A stretch of 64,000 bases of DNA from Melampsora larici-populina 98AG31 (taxonomy: Eukaryota; Basidiomycota; Pucciniomycetes; Pucciniales; Melampsoraceae), in contig NW_006768810.1 of NCBI RefSeq assembly GCF_000204055.1, positions 527,893-591,892 of the forward strand, read 5' to 3'. Within the stretch, counting starts at the first letter, position 1. Every line of letters starts with the position of its first letter. A model generated the notes under the pieces. It was not told where the DNA came from. It was given only the letters and a program-made list of their open reading frames with translations, and ran no database searches. Positions 1-10,852 of the stretch are shown here, piece by piece. Made by a program: the position numbers and the translations under genes.

Positions 1-928
1 TGAATCCTGCTAATAAACTGGTAAACTGGTAATTGTGAATTTTTAATTGATCCCATAAATTGATCACCACAACGTGTTCTAGGAATTTCATTGATCTAGG
101 ACGAGTATGGTTAAAGGAGACGTTTGTATTTTTGGAAGCAGAGCACACATCACAAGGTTCTAGAGAATTGACTTTGGTTACAACACCATCCAAGCTATCA
201 TTTTTAATCATTGAATTTAGATAAGATGGGCTTATATGACCTAGACGTCGATGGAGAATTGAAGAAGACTGTGAGTTCGAGGCTTGAGGGTTTTGAGAAG
301 CTGGTGAGCTTACTGGATCAATCACTACATTCATGAGGCCGTTCTCGAGAATCACTCCGTTAAGAAGGGCTAGACCATTCCTTACTAGGGCGAAACAAGT
401 TGGATCTGAGTAATCGAAAACCTCGCAAACACCTTTCTTCTTAAGTATTCCACCAGCAATCAAGTTCTTGCTGAGTTCTGGAACATACAGACAGTCCGTG
501 AGTTCAAATGTGGTACCATCTCCTGCTTTCAGGAGCACTCGTCCAATGCTTTCTACGGCTAACGAAACGTCACCTCCGGCCAATTTGAGTCGCCGATTAG
601 AGTCTTCCACAGGTTTAAGACTGTCAGGTACAAACACCGAAGATATGTTGAACATATGGTGAGTGGCACCTGTGTCATGCAAACCCCAGATCGTAGTGTC
701 GGATACAGCATTTGACAGATTTGCGGAGGGAGTATCATCTAATGAAATGACTTCAAAGCTAGTGTGAAAAGTGAGTCGTTCTAGATTTTCAGCAATTAGG
801 TTGGCCGATGGAGTGACTCGTCTCATTCCTCTGACTTGTGGAGTAGTTGATCGTGAGTTTGAATTGAAACCAGAACGTTGATTTCCACCGAATCGACTAG
901 CTTTTCGTCGTGCAAGAAAATCATCCCG
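1..928 (-). CDS. Ty1/copia pol fragment: protease and start of integrase (partial)
   Basis: Read on the minus strand, this frame is open from 928 to the left window edge and continues directly from the gag frame after one TAA codon. It contains a WGLHDTGATHHM aspartic protease signature (about 633-690) and a GAG-pre-integrase zinc-binding region with the motif LHRRLGHISPSYLN (about 200-255) followed by CDVC (about 140-150). This is the HHCC finger that precedes the copia integrase core. The catalytic core and reverse transcriptase lie outside the window. The protein would process gag-pol and integrate element cDNA. The order protease then integrase with no RT before it is diagnostic of copia rather than gypsy. 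The family call is firm; activity cannot be judged. Confidence 0.88.
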
Positions 929-1861
929 TTATTTGAAGTTTTCTGGTTTGGACCAGCATTTATCGGCAGGATGTGGACCTTTACAGACTGATTCAGTGCA
1001 TTCAAATTTTCGACCTCTGGAAGCTAAGTTGGCAGTGGTTTTGACAGCTTTCTCATCATGAGTGACTTGAGCTGCTAACGTGGAAAAGTTATGACGGGTG
1101 TCATAATCTCTCAAGTATTTAAGGACATCACGACGAGTAAGAGGATTGACAGTAGAGTGTATGAATTCAACAATTGACTCCGGAAGACGGTTGATTGAGT
1201 CGATGAGACGAATGGCGGACTGAGTATCATCCATCTTTCCTCCATAACGTGTAAACTCTATGAATAAACTTTCGAACTTATCCAAGTACTCGGTCAGACT
1301 GTCGCTTCGAGCAATCGTGATACTGCTTAACGCTTTTGACATAGAGGCCAATCGTTGAGCGTTAATTAGAAAGTGCCGGTCTTTGAGGAATTCCCACAAC
1401 TTGAAAGGATCATGAAGGATGGTATTCGGATCTTCAGGATTGGTCAAGTGATTGATTGCTTGACAATGATTAGTTTTGTCTAAACGGTTCAAAACATAGC
1501 TAACGATTACTTTCTTGGTTTTGATCTGTTTATTGTTAGACAGTTCTTTGTCCGTGTAATCATTTTTCTCAACATAGTGGTGGAGTTCTAGAGTTTCGAG
1601 GTTATCGAAGATAGATCTTCTCCAGCTGGAGTAGTTACCATCAACAAGATCTTCGGTCACTTTAAATTTACTCAAAGCATTAGTGAGCTGCTGGCCATAG
1701 CGTTGGAGGGAGTTGCCAAACACAGTAGAGGTGTCTTCGGATGACATGGTTTTAGGAGGAAGAATTGTTCGAGTTGATTTCACTGAAGAGGTATCTGATT
1801 CAAGTTCAGAATCAGTGAGCGAAAAGTCTTCTGAAGATAGTTCGGATGACGGTGTTGACAT
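929..1861 (-). CDS. Ty1/copia gag polyprotein
   Basis: A 310-residue minus-strand ORF starting at an ATG at 1861. The acidic, serine-rich start (about residues 1-45) is followed by a UBN2/copia-type gag domain with a YSSWRRSIFDNLETL segment near residue 78, and by a Cys/His cluster near the C-terminus (CTESVCKGPHPADKCW) in the position of the gag zinc knuckle. It would form the cytoplasmic virus-like particle and bind element RNA. The frame ends with TAA at 929-931, but the codons after it continue in the same frame into the protease. In most copia elements gag and pol form one ORF, so this stop is either a mutation or a readthrough signal. Confidence 0.85.
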   Translation of the reverse strand: MSTPSSELSSEDFSLTDSELESDTSSVKSTRTILPPKTMSSEDTSTVFGNSLQRYGQQLTNALSKFKVTEDLVDGNYSSWRRSIFDNLETLELHHYVEKNDYTDKELSNNKQIKTKKVIVSYVLNRLDKTNHCQAINHLTNPEDPNTILHDPFKLWEFLKDRHFLINAQRLASMSKALSSITIARSDSLTEYLDKFESLFIEFTRYGGKMDDTQSAIRLIDSINRLPESIVEFIHSTVNPLTRRDVLKYLRDYDTRHNFSTLAAQVTHDEKAVKTTANLASRGRKFECTESVCKGPHPADKCWSKPENFK

Positions 1862-1905
1862 GGACTTGTTTTATGATTTAGAAGACAGAGGTATCGTCGT
1901 TCGAA

Positions 1906-1918
1906 CCTCTCGCTACCA
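1906..1918 (-). other. candidate primer-binding site of the copia element
   Basis: On the minus strand this reads TGGTAGCGAGAGG, about 45 nt upstream of the gag ATG. TGGTAGCG is the complement of a tRNA 3' end ending CGCTACCA, as used by initiator-methionine primers of Ty1-like elements. Position and sequence fit. The LTR edge expected next to it is not clear, because no CA dinucleotide directly abuts. Confidence 0.45.
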
Positions 1919-2530
1919 TATAGGAATTCGACAAATATGAGCTCGACGCTACAAAACAACAACCTTGATAAAGGTTGTAAAACAACTTTCAGCTGTTGAC
2001 GAGACAAGCTGAGGCAAAATAAGACGAGCGAGTTCTAAACTCGACGAACCTGGGACGAGACAGGTGAGGATGATAGTAAAGAGAAAACTTTAGAATACTT
2101 TTCCTCGATGAGGATAAACAGAAACACAAAATAGATCAAGCTACACAACACACCTTGATAAAGGTTGTAAAACAACTTTCAGCTGTTGACAAGACAAGCT
2201 GAGGCAAAATAAGATGAGCGAGTTCTAAACTCGACGAACCTGGGACGAGACAGGTGAGGATGATAGTAAAGAGAAAACTGAACGAGATAAGAGAAAAAGA
2301 AGTAGAGAACAGAGTAGAAGGTATAACAGCGCATTCAATAAAGTATTAGTAGGATTCTTATAAAAGGTGAAAAAGAGAAATATGTTAAGGTAATAACTCA
2401 CCTTTAGAATACTTTTCCTTGATGAGGGGAAAAGATTCTAAAGGCAGACAGTGAGAGGTTTATAAGAGAAAACAACGAGCAGTGAAAAAACTCAGACCAT
2501 CACACAGCGAAACAACTACCAAACAGAACA
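1919..2530 (-). repeat. copia LTR/leader region with duplicated 128-bp segment
   Basis: Upstream of gag in element orientation lies non-coding sequence with a direct repeat: 1962-2089 and 2152-2279 are 128 bp each and differ at only two positions, both transitions, with a 62-bp spacer. A further repeated motif, TTAGAATACTTTTCC, occurs at about 2089 and 2403. The region sits where the 5' LTR should be. I could not locate unambiguous TG...CA ends, so the outer boundary is approximate. Confidence 0.5.
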
Positions 2531-4060
2531 GTTCATCTACAATCCCAATGCGGACATTCCTTCTACACAAATCCCAAACGTGATTTGATTTCAATATAAT
2601 GCCTTCTTCCTACGTCTCAATCGTGACCACTACTCCCTAGTTCATCCAACCCAATCCGTCTACCTATGAAACCATTTCCTTAAGTCTTATCTTACCATAC
2701 CTCAGTGGTTTTGACCTGATTACGTAAAGTACTTTTTACTCCAACATAAGGCACCAGAGAAAAGTATCTTTAAAGGACCAAAAAGCACACAGATTTTAAC
2801 TCAAAAAGCACAATTTTATTTCTCTCAACACTGCTATAGTGTTATTCCAATACAATAACTAAGAAAATAAAGCAACATATTTTGACATTATTCCCAATGA
2901 GTCTTTTTGACTATAACACTAAAGTAAATTTCTCTTTATAGCTATAATAAAGGGCATATTTAAGTGACCAGGTACTGCTAAAATAAGTTTATAATGATAA
3001 ACAAAATGATAACTGCATAGATGATAGACAAAAAAAGGGAACAACAATCCCAAGATAATCCTAGAGTATATATATAAATGTGTTACAACTCTTGCAATGA
3101 TCAACAGCCTCAAAAACCAACCAATTTTGACCAAAAACCCCTAAAAATCATATAATGACGCAATGTAACAAATTTGTGACTAATAGATGACATAATTTAC
3201 ACAGCCAAAGTGATCAATGATGTAATTGAATGTCATACAGCCCTTCTTATGATGAATACAGGTGATTTTTTCCTTGTAAACTGGCTGAAAACCTATTTTT
3301 AAAGTTATGGATTTTTCCAAGTGATGTCCAATTTTTGATTACTAAAGTGCATCTTGTAGAGCTTGTGATACTGATCAATAATTGGCACTATATCAGGTAC
3401 TTCTGATTAGTAATGGATGAGTTATTGATTTGTGAAGTTAAGGTTTTTGTATGTAAATGCTGTTACATGTATGTGTGTAAGTGTAAAATTTGAAGTTCAC
3501 ACCAATTTCTTATTTCTCTTATGACTGTCTTCACAAACCTCTGTTACTAATGATTTGAAGTTTGTAAGTTATGTAATCAATGTGTCCGTGTTGAATGAGT
3601 CATCTACCATCCAATTCTGACGTCATTTGACATATGTAATAAGCTGAAAACCTCTACTCTTGACAAAATCCACCCATCTTTACCACTTTACACAGCTGTT
3701 GCTCCTACTCCCTTGATTCTGTAATGTTACATCATCATCTATAACATTAGAAATCCCAGAAAATCCTCTTGGCAACCTTAAATATTACTAATACCACCAT
3801 TACATATGTAAGCTACCCACAAAACCCTTGTTTACCAACTTCAAAAAAGTACTATTTCCTTAATAACTTCTATTCCTCCTTATCAACCATCAATATTAAA
3901 GTTTGTACTGGATACAATGATGCTGCTCTTCCATATTCTGAACTCACAAAACCCATAAACCTAATATTACTACCCTAAAAACCATTTCCAAGTCTGTATA
4001 CCTATATTTTTGAGTTTTTCTTCTGTTTTCTTTCTGTTCTTTTTGTAATCCATTTGTTAA
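2531..4060. other. AT-rich intergenic stretch
   Basis: No coding region or clear repeat was recognised. Short ORFs here lack codon structure or known motifs. Confidence 0.4.
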
Positions 4061-5001
4061 GGGCCCGTTCGGACACCGCAAGCAGATACGATGTGGCCAA
4101 ATTTCACACTAAAAAAGTTACATACGGCCACATCATATCTGGGTCCAATCTCGACCAGATATTCAAAATCAGATCAGCGTTTGGTTCAAATATTTGAGGT
4201 CAATATCTGATCGTCAATATCTTGATATTGGTCCACATCGAGATACAGCCTTTTGGCCGTATCTCTCTATCTTGATGTGCCCCTCCTCCATCTATCTTCT
4301 TTGTTCATCTCCTTCTCAACTTCTCATCACCCACACACACCCTTATGTTCTTTGATCCTCACTGCTTTGCTCATCCACCCTCACTCCATAATAGTTTTTA
4401 CTATTTTGATCTTTTTATAATCTCATCTCTGCCTTGTTTAGATATTTTTCTAAAGGATATTGTTCAAGGATCTTCGTTGAATAGTTATACTAAACTTTGA
4501 AAAATGCTATCAATGATACTTTGATTCAAAAGGTTTGATTGATCTTACCTTTGAACAGTAGTAGAACTAGAATCAATTGACAATTTGATAACGTAGATTT
4601 AGATGATGAAACTATTAAAACATCAATTTAAAATGTATTTATCAAAGTATATAGATGAAGAAATTGACCAATTAGATTATTTAAGAGATAATATCGAGTT
4701 CAAAAGAAGAATGGATACATCGAATGGAAAGATTACGGTAGGATGAGAACAATGAAGGTCAATGATGATTGTTTCAAAAGTTTGAGTTGAATGAAAAGAT
4801 ACATACAATCTCATGTGGGTGTTACCAAACAGAAATATGATCACTGCAAGGTCAACAGACGTCTGTTGACCTCTTTTGGATCGCTGTTTGGAAATCTCAG
4901 TATCTGAAAGACCACTATCTCGATGTGCCCCTTGAGATAGGGGCAAATCAAAATTTGGTTTTCAGGTCAGATAATATCTGAAAACGACCCGAACGGGCCC
5001 T
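4061..5001. mobile_element. PIF/Harbinger-type non-autonomous element, 941 bp
   Basis: The two ends are perfect 12-bp inverted repeats, GGGCCCGTTCGG at 4061-4072 and its complement at 4990-5001. They are flanked by direct TAA copies at 4058-4060 and 5002-5004. A 3-bp TAA target duplication with GGGCCCGTT-type ends is the hallmark of Tourist/PIF-Harbinger MITEs. Inside, subterminal segments are also inverted (ATCTCTCTATCTTGATGTGCC near 4260 and CTATCTCGATGTGCCCC near 4915). No transposase frame is visible, so movement would depend on a transposase encoded elsewhere. Confidence 0.85.
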
Positions 5002-5123
5002 AAGAGTTTATACTGATCTTAATAAGTTTTTGAGATAATATGGCCTAATCATGACATATTGAGAAATACATAAGCCTAAAAGAGCTTCTATCAAACAGAT
5101 TCCTTCAATTTTGAGTTTTCTTC

Positions 5124-5490
5124 CCTGCTGAGATTTCCTAATAACCTTGGTAAACTACTATAACTAATTTTTTTGATTGATGCCATAAATTGGCCACCAC
5201 AGCGCCCATGTGATTGAATTCCATCTGAGTTTAATCTTGGATTGTTTTAAACAGAATTCTGGGCAACCAGAATGGATATTTGTACCAAAGAAGGTTTCCC
5301 CTGGATAGGATGAGTGACAAAGTGGTTGCAGTAAAAGCTGTGTTTTTTGCAGTTCAAAAGCTGATCTTCTTTCCAAAATTGCCTTGCATATAGCCACCTG
5401 ATTCGAGTGAGAACAACACTTCATGTGGGTTTTGATTTCAATCATTGTGCGGTTACCATCTAGAGCTTTCAGAAGTAGAAAGTAACACAA
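5124..5490 (-). pseudogene. decayed copia pol fragment (protease/pre-integrase region)
   Basis: This segment aligns with the start of the window. Both carry a GATTGAT-CCATAAATTG-CACCAC stretch (about 46-72 and 5174-5201), and the minus-strand translation (LLKA-DG, then AILERR...) parallels the intact copy (LLKAGDG, then GILKKK). The zinc-finger middle is shortened and the frame is lost. It is an old, diverged copia remnant next to the Harbinger element. Confidence 0.6.
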
Positions 5491-5932
5491 TTGAGGCCAA
5501 CATGCAAGTAAAAGGCTTAGAGATTGTGGTCATCATCTCATCTACAAGGTGTTGTAGAAATAAGTACATAAATCACATGATTCAGGATCCTCCTCCATGT
5601 ATTTTGTCACACTTATGAGCAAATCACACACAAAACTTGATGTCAAATTTTGTTGATCTGCACCATAGGTTATGTAGCCCCAGTAGGATTTTTACATATG
5701 GAATTATTGCACTTATAGCATGTAATTGGGCCAAAACTGTGATTACTTGTGATGAGTAGGTTTTACAATAAAATTGGTAATGATGTGTTATCATGACTTG
5801 TAAAACAGTTGGAGTGTGGTTTATGAAGTGTTGTGATAATCAGTGTCATTATCACAAAACCAAAGTGGCACCTCCCCCTTTTATCTTCCTTTAAAAGACT
5901 GTGGAATGTGTGATACAACTGACACAGCAACC

Positions 5933-7408
5933 AGGACCCTGGAGAGCCCCAATATACCCTAGTGACAAAAATCCCCAAATTTTGCCCTCCTACCTACATG
6001 ATTTTTGCCAGATTTCAAAAAAAATCTTGGATTCCTACCGGCAGAAAAAGGACCATTGTTTTTTGGGGACAAAAAATTCAAAATTCCTTCCATTTGAATA
6101 AGGACCCTCAAAATTGTGTTTTTGGGTGTTTCAGAGGAATTAAACATCACAATTTTTGTTGAAAAACTTGTAGCTTTTTCTAGAATTTGGTGGAAAACAA
6201 TTGAAAGAGCTAAAGTGGGAACATCAAATCAAAACTCTACACGTGGTGGATATCAGAGAATTTGATCACAAGTAGGAGAAAAATATTTTTCTTTCTTGAA
6301 TTTGGTAGAGATGAAGATGAAAAAGTTGAAGCAAGAACATCCAATTGAATCTCTAGACAAGGTGGAGAGGATTTGATCACAAACAGTAAGAAAAATTTAC
6401 AGAATAAAATCGGAGGGTAGCTTATTTTTTTCGAGCTTGAGCGTGTTCAACAGCAAGTTGATCAAGAACTGCCTGAATTTACTGTTCTTGGCTCATAGCT
6501 TTCAACATAGCACAATAAGCTTGAGGAATCCATATGGTGTTAGCCTTGGGTTCAGTACTATTCATTGATGTGGTAGGGGGAAACACATAGTGAATTTCTG
6601 CAGTGCTATATCAAGATGAGAAAATATGAGGCAATTTGGACAGTTTTCTTCAAAACCACAATATGTTGGTACAATTGCATTTGGATGATTTGCTAGATCA
6701 TTGGTCAAGTTGATCTCAATCTGTTTTGAGTCATCTAAAGGGCCTTTTTTAATCATATCTATCAATGGAGGCTTTGTTGTACTGTAGAAAAAGGTGTCCA
6801 ATCTCAGCTTTGAACTTGATATCACCAGGCTTGGTATTCATAAGCAACGATGGACCTGGGTGCCACCATATCACTGCTCGGGCCCTTAGTAATAAGGGGG
6901 CTCAAGTCAAAATATTTGTGACCTTTTCTTAAAAAATTGGGGAAAGTTTCTTACGGTACCGTGCTGTAAAAACTTTTCCCAATTTGTAAAAAAGGACCGT
7001 AAAATTTTTGTTTCAGATCTCCTTCTAAGCAATAAATTTACACAAATTTGCGTAAAAAAATTGGGATGTTGTATAACTTTTCACAATTGCATAAATTTTT
7101 GTGTAAATTTTACGCAATTGGGAAAAGTTAAAGTAGTAAAATTTTTTGACCTGAACCCCCCCAATGTGCAGTTGTATGCTGATGGTGGTTATGGCCTGCA
7201 GAGGCTGGATTCCTACCCCAGGTGTAAGCAACATAATTTTTTTCCCTTGACTTTTTGACATATTCCTACCTCTTCAATAAGGCACATTTACTAGATTTTT
7301 TTGAAATTTTCCCAAATTCCTACCCAGAAGATTAGGACCCTTTTTGCCCAAAAAGGCCAATTCCTAAATACCCAATAAGCCGAGTATATAGGGGCTCTCC
7401 AGGGTCCT
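5933..7408. mobile_element. 1476-bp TIR element with 8-bp target-site duplication (hAT-like)
   Basis: The ends are inverted repeats: AGGACCCTGGAGAGCCCC at 5933-5950 and its complement at 7391-7408, continuing imperfectly through ATATAC. They are flanked by identical 8-bp direct repeats CAGCAACC at 5925-5932 and 7409-7416. An 8-bp duplication is typical of hAT transposons, although the terminal dinucleotide is not the usual CA/TA. No intact transposase is visible; short frames are broken. A second, smaller repeat (6894-7162) lies inside it. Confidence 0.8.
6894..7162. repeat. MITE copy 1, ends GGGGGCTCAA / GACCTGAACCCCC
   Basis: About 269 bp, closely related to 17844-18077. Both share the left end AGGGGGCTCAAGTCAA, a central AAAAATTGGGGAAAGTTT...ACTTTTCCCAAT inverted motif and CAGATCTCCTTCT. 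The right end of this copy is slightly degraded. It lies inside the 1476-bp element, so it inserted later or is an internal module of it. Confidence 0.65.
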
Positions 7409-7416
7409 CAGCAACC

Positions 7417-8238
7417 TGTTGCATGACTAACCACGGTTGCGGTATCCAGTGCCCCGTTTTTTACTATTTGCAATTGGTGTCAAAATACCATTAACACCCT
7501 GTGTTGTCATCTGGTCTCTGACATCTGGAGCTTTCCTGACACAAGGGTGAATGGTTTCCAATATTGAAACATGTTTTGGTGACCAAACATGTTTCTTCTT
7601 GGTTCTTTCCACCAAACAAGACCATCTCAGGAACCACCAAGGGCCAAGGAGGCTGACCTGCTGGTGTACACAAACCCAAACCATCATCAAAAAGGTCATT
7701 CTGATGTGACCAACGGTGAAAGTTGCCTCACGGTCAAACTTAACCAAGTCCCTTGCCAAAGGCCCAAGGCTCCAGCAAAGGACTTACTGCCAAAACAAAT
7801 TTCTTGGGTGAGAAGTAACCAGTAATGGCTCAAAAAACCCTACTTTAAAATCCTTGTTTTCTTGCCAAATAAACAGTACATGATTCAATTGCAAGCTTTT
7901 CCAAATCTTGTCTGGAGCTCCTGCTTTTGGGTCATAAACTGTGAGTCTTTTTCAAAATCTTCTAAGCGGTGGGGGCACTCAAAGCCTGTATCCCTCAAAA
8001 ATTGGTGAAAATGACCACTTGTCTATCACCCAAAAGGACACATTCCCAGACTGATACAAGTAAGATTGAAGGCATATGTAGAGGCTCTTTGCCATATTCC
8101 TTTCCTTTTGCACTGAGGAAGGTTGATTGACCTAAAAAACCAATAAGCTGCTGTAGAGATTTTTGAGCCAATACAGGCTACACCTCATGCGAGAAATCTG
8201 TTTTTGGACGTAAGTCCCTTGGCAAGGGGCTCACATAT
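7417..8238. other. intergenic, no gene recognised
   Basis: Only short open frames without recognisable domains occur on either strand between the 8-bp-TSD element and the next inverted-repeat element. Confidence 0.4.
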
Positions 8239-8694
8239 TAGGGGTTGGCCAAAATTTTGACCAACCAGTTTTGTGCCTCTGAGAAGCCCGGCAAAAGGTG
8301 TTGAAGATTGAGGAAAACAAGTTCCCTGGGTTTACACATCTGTTACGGGTCTGACCTCAGCACCAAGAGATTTTGGGTGGGTACATGGGTAAGCTTTTGT
8401 GAGAAGAGAATGGTCTGGGGATTGGTGAAAGGTGCAAGAGGGCGTATGCGTGGCTTGTAGCGGCGCAAATTGCTTTTTGCTGTAAGAGTTTTGAATAGGT
8501 ACAGCTTTGGCGTGATCAAGAAGCATCTCATACCGGTCTACTCTTTTGGAAAGCAAAAAGATTGATAAAAATTTTGGTCAGTTAAGAGTGGCTTTGATAT
8601 TGCTTTCTAGCCATCTCGAAAGGATTCTTAAAGTGTTGAACTATGACTGAATGGGGTTTGCAAACCAGTTGGTCAAAATTTCGCCCAACCCCTA
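8239..8694. mobile_element. probable hAT-like MITE with TAGGGGTTGG ends
   Basis: About 28-bp imperfect inverted repeats bound the segment: TAGGGGTTGGCCAAAATTTT at the left and its near complement ending CCAACCCCTA at 8694. TAGGGG-type ends suggest hAT, but the 8-bp flanks do not match, so the insertion is old or the borders are slightly off. It is non-coding. Confidence 0.5.
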
Positions 8695-9045
8695 TTGCGT
8701 TTGCTCACGGTGTGCCATATGAAATACAGGATTTTGGTCAGGCAAAGCCTGTCACTGCTTGGCCAACCATCCAAGATTAAATGCTCTTCTTTCTGGTGTT
8801 CATCATCCATGTGGTGTATTTTGGTGTGGTCTTCAGAGAAAGTACATGTCAATCGAGAGTGCTGCGCAGGGTGGTAATGACGGTGCAGATGTATATTATT
8901 TGCGCAGAGGTGCGCGTGAGCAGTCAAACTCCAAGACTGACTGAGACCAAGGCTGAGTTCAGGTATTGACTTCGAAATTTGTCACCAATCCAGTCGATGG
9001 GTGCATTCCAAGACATTACCTCCTCCTCATCCTTCATCACTCAAA

Positions 9046-10852
9046 ATGATTGGAGCCCTCAATCGATTCATTGAACGACGTAGTAGACCTCTAACTTTCT
9101 TGGCCACTACGATTGGAGGCGGCTACCTTCTGGTATCTTACATCAAATCAAAGTTGGATGAGATTCAGGAGGAATTGGCCCGCAATCGGCTTACTACAGA
9201 TAAGTACGTTAAGCTTGAACGAGACCATCCAATAGAGCTACAAATAATGATCGTGACTGAGCGACTGACTCAAAAAACCCATTTGACCTGACAGCCTGAG
9301 GCGTCGTTTCCATCAAAATCAAGATGACTGCCTCTTTACCATCACAGCATTGGTCCCCACTATCGGTAATCAGATTCTGGAGTCCATGAATGTCGAACGA
9401 CTGGCGGATTTACTTAATCAGACCAAGAAGCCGCGACTATCCGATCACTCTGAGCCCATCACGCCAAATAACAATCAGCAGGTGGTCTCTGATATCACGG
9501 CAGACTCTGAAAACGCAAGCGAAATTCCAAACGATCCAATTCCACCCCCCAGCATTGAAGTGATCCCTGAAGAGGATACTTCTCTTCCTCAATCAGATCT
9601 CCCATCAGCTCTTAATGGCTCTAGTTCAAGCACTGGAGAGTCCGAACGCTCAGCTTTGAGCCCAAACCGAATGAACGGCCTTCCTCCATCGATGATTTGT
9701 AAACCCGAAAGTGAAGCCGTCATTGATGTACTCCTCAGACCAGATGGTACAGCGCTCCGAAAACGATCCGAGATTTGGAAAGAAGTCATGGTGCTCTCCT
9801 TTACTCGGCTATTCACTTGCCTTTATGGAATAGCGCTTCTAACGATGCAGACTCACATTCAACTTGGTTTGTTGGGGCGAGATGCATACCTGAGCAGCGT
9901 TATCAGTGCCGATGATCCCGATGCTCATGCTCATGGGCCAGACGAACATGATCGGCTGTATGTAATACGAAAGCACGATCTCATGGACGCTAGCACTGAA
10001 CGACGCTATCTAACATTTTCGTGGTGGTACTTGCATCACGGGTGGAGACTCTTATCCAACCGGATCAGGGTTGCTGTAGAGGATGTCTTGTCTCGGAAAA
10101 GCCTCAAGGATGATATGAGTCTGGCCGATCTTTCACAGATCTTCAGAGACATAAGGTCGAAGGTGGAGGAGAAGGATGATGGAGAACCGTTCAGGTATGT
10201 AGACTCATTCCCCCCTGTATTTTCCCACTTCTGGTGCATCCTCGGAACCCGAATCAAGGAACGTCTTTTTGCTCATGGACCGACTTCGAGATTTTGAAAC
10301 ACTGACCGTATCTTGTAGTTTCTCGCCCGTCTTGCTACCTTCTACTACTCTTGAGGAGCTTGAGACATTGAGGTCCGGAGGAATGTCACCAATCGACTGT
10401 GTCGTAAACGCACGATTACGGGAATTATTGAACGAGACTCAAGATTTCATCGATTGTGACGATTTTCATCTCGTCTTGGTCTCATTAATGGATCGAGTGA
10501 CACGAAGGTGTTTACAAAATGTCGCACAAAAGTCTAATGTAGAATTTGTCCATCCGAGATTTCTGGAGTTGAAGGATGATGATCCAAGTGAAACAGAGAA
10601 AAAATTCAAAACATGTAGATTTGTTACACTCTTACCTATCATCACTAGAGAAAGTCATCACATCCTCAATATGTTACCCAATGAATATACTGAGGTCAGA
10701 GCCCCTTCATATCCTCCCTTGCATCTACTACCATCAATTCTTTGTAACTCTACTAACTCTGCCCTCTTTTTGCTCTATAGCTTTTGAGCAACACTGTTGA
10801 GCTGAAGGAGTTTTCAAGTGTGATTTATACCAGTTTTGACAGTTACAGCTGA
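9046..10852 (+). CDS. PEX3: peroxin-3 (PEX3), peroxisomal membrane biogenesis
   Basis: Spliced model: 9046-9203, 9295-10194, 10319-10694, 10781-10852, giving 501 residues. Introns start GTACGT, GTATGT and GTCAGA and end CAG, TAG and TAG; every junction keeps frame. The N-terminus has a basic segment followed by one membrane span (about residues 17-32), then KSKLDEIQEELA. The conserved PEX3 blocks RRRFHQNQDDCLFTITAL and ILESMNVERLADLLN follow, then ETQDFIDCDDF in exon 3 and an LPNEYTELL segment across the last junction. PEX3 anchors PEX19 on the peroxisome and ER membrane to insert peroxisomal membrane proteins. A serine/proline-rich insert (about residues 95-165) has low complexity. The start is the first ATG that yields the membrane anchor. 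Confidence 0.9.
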
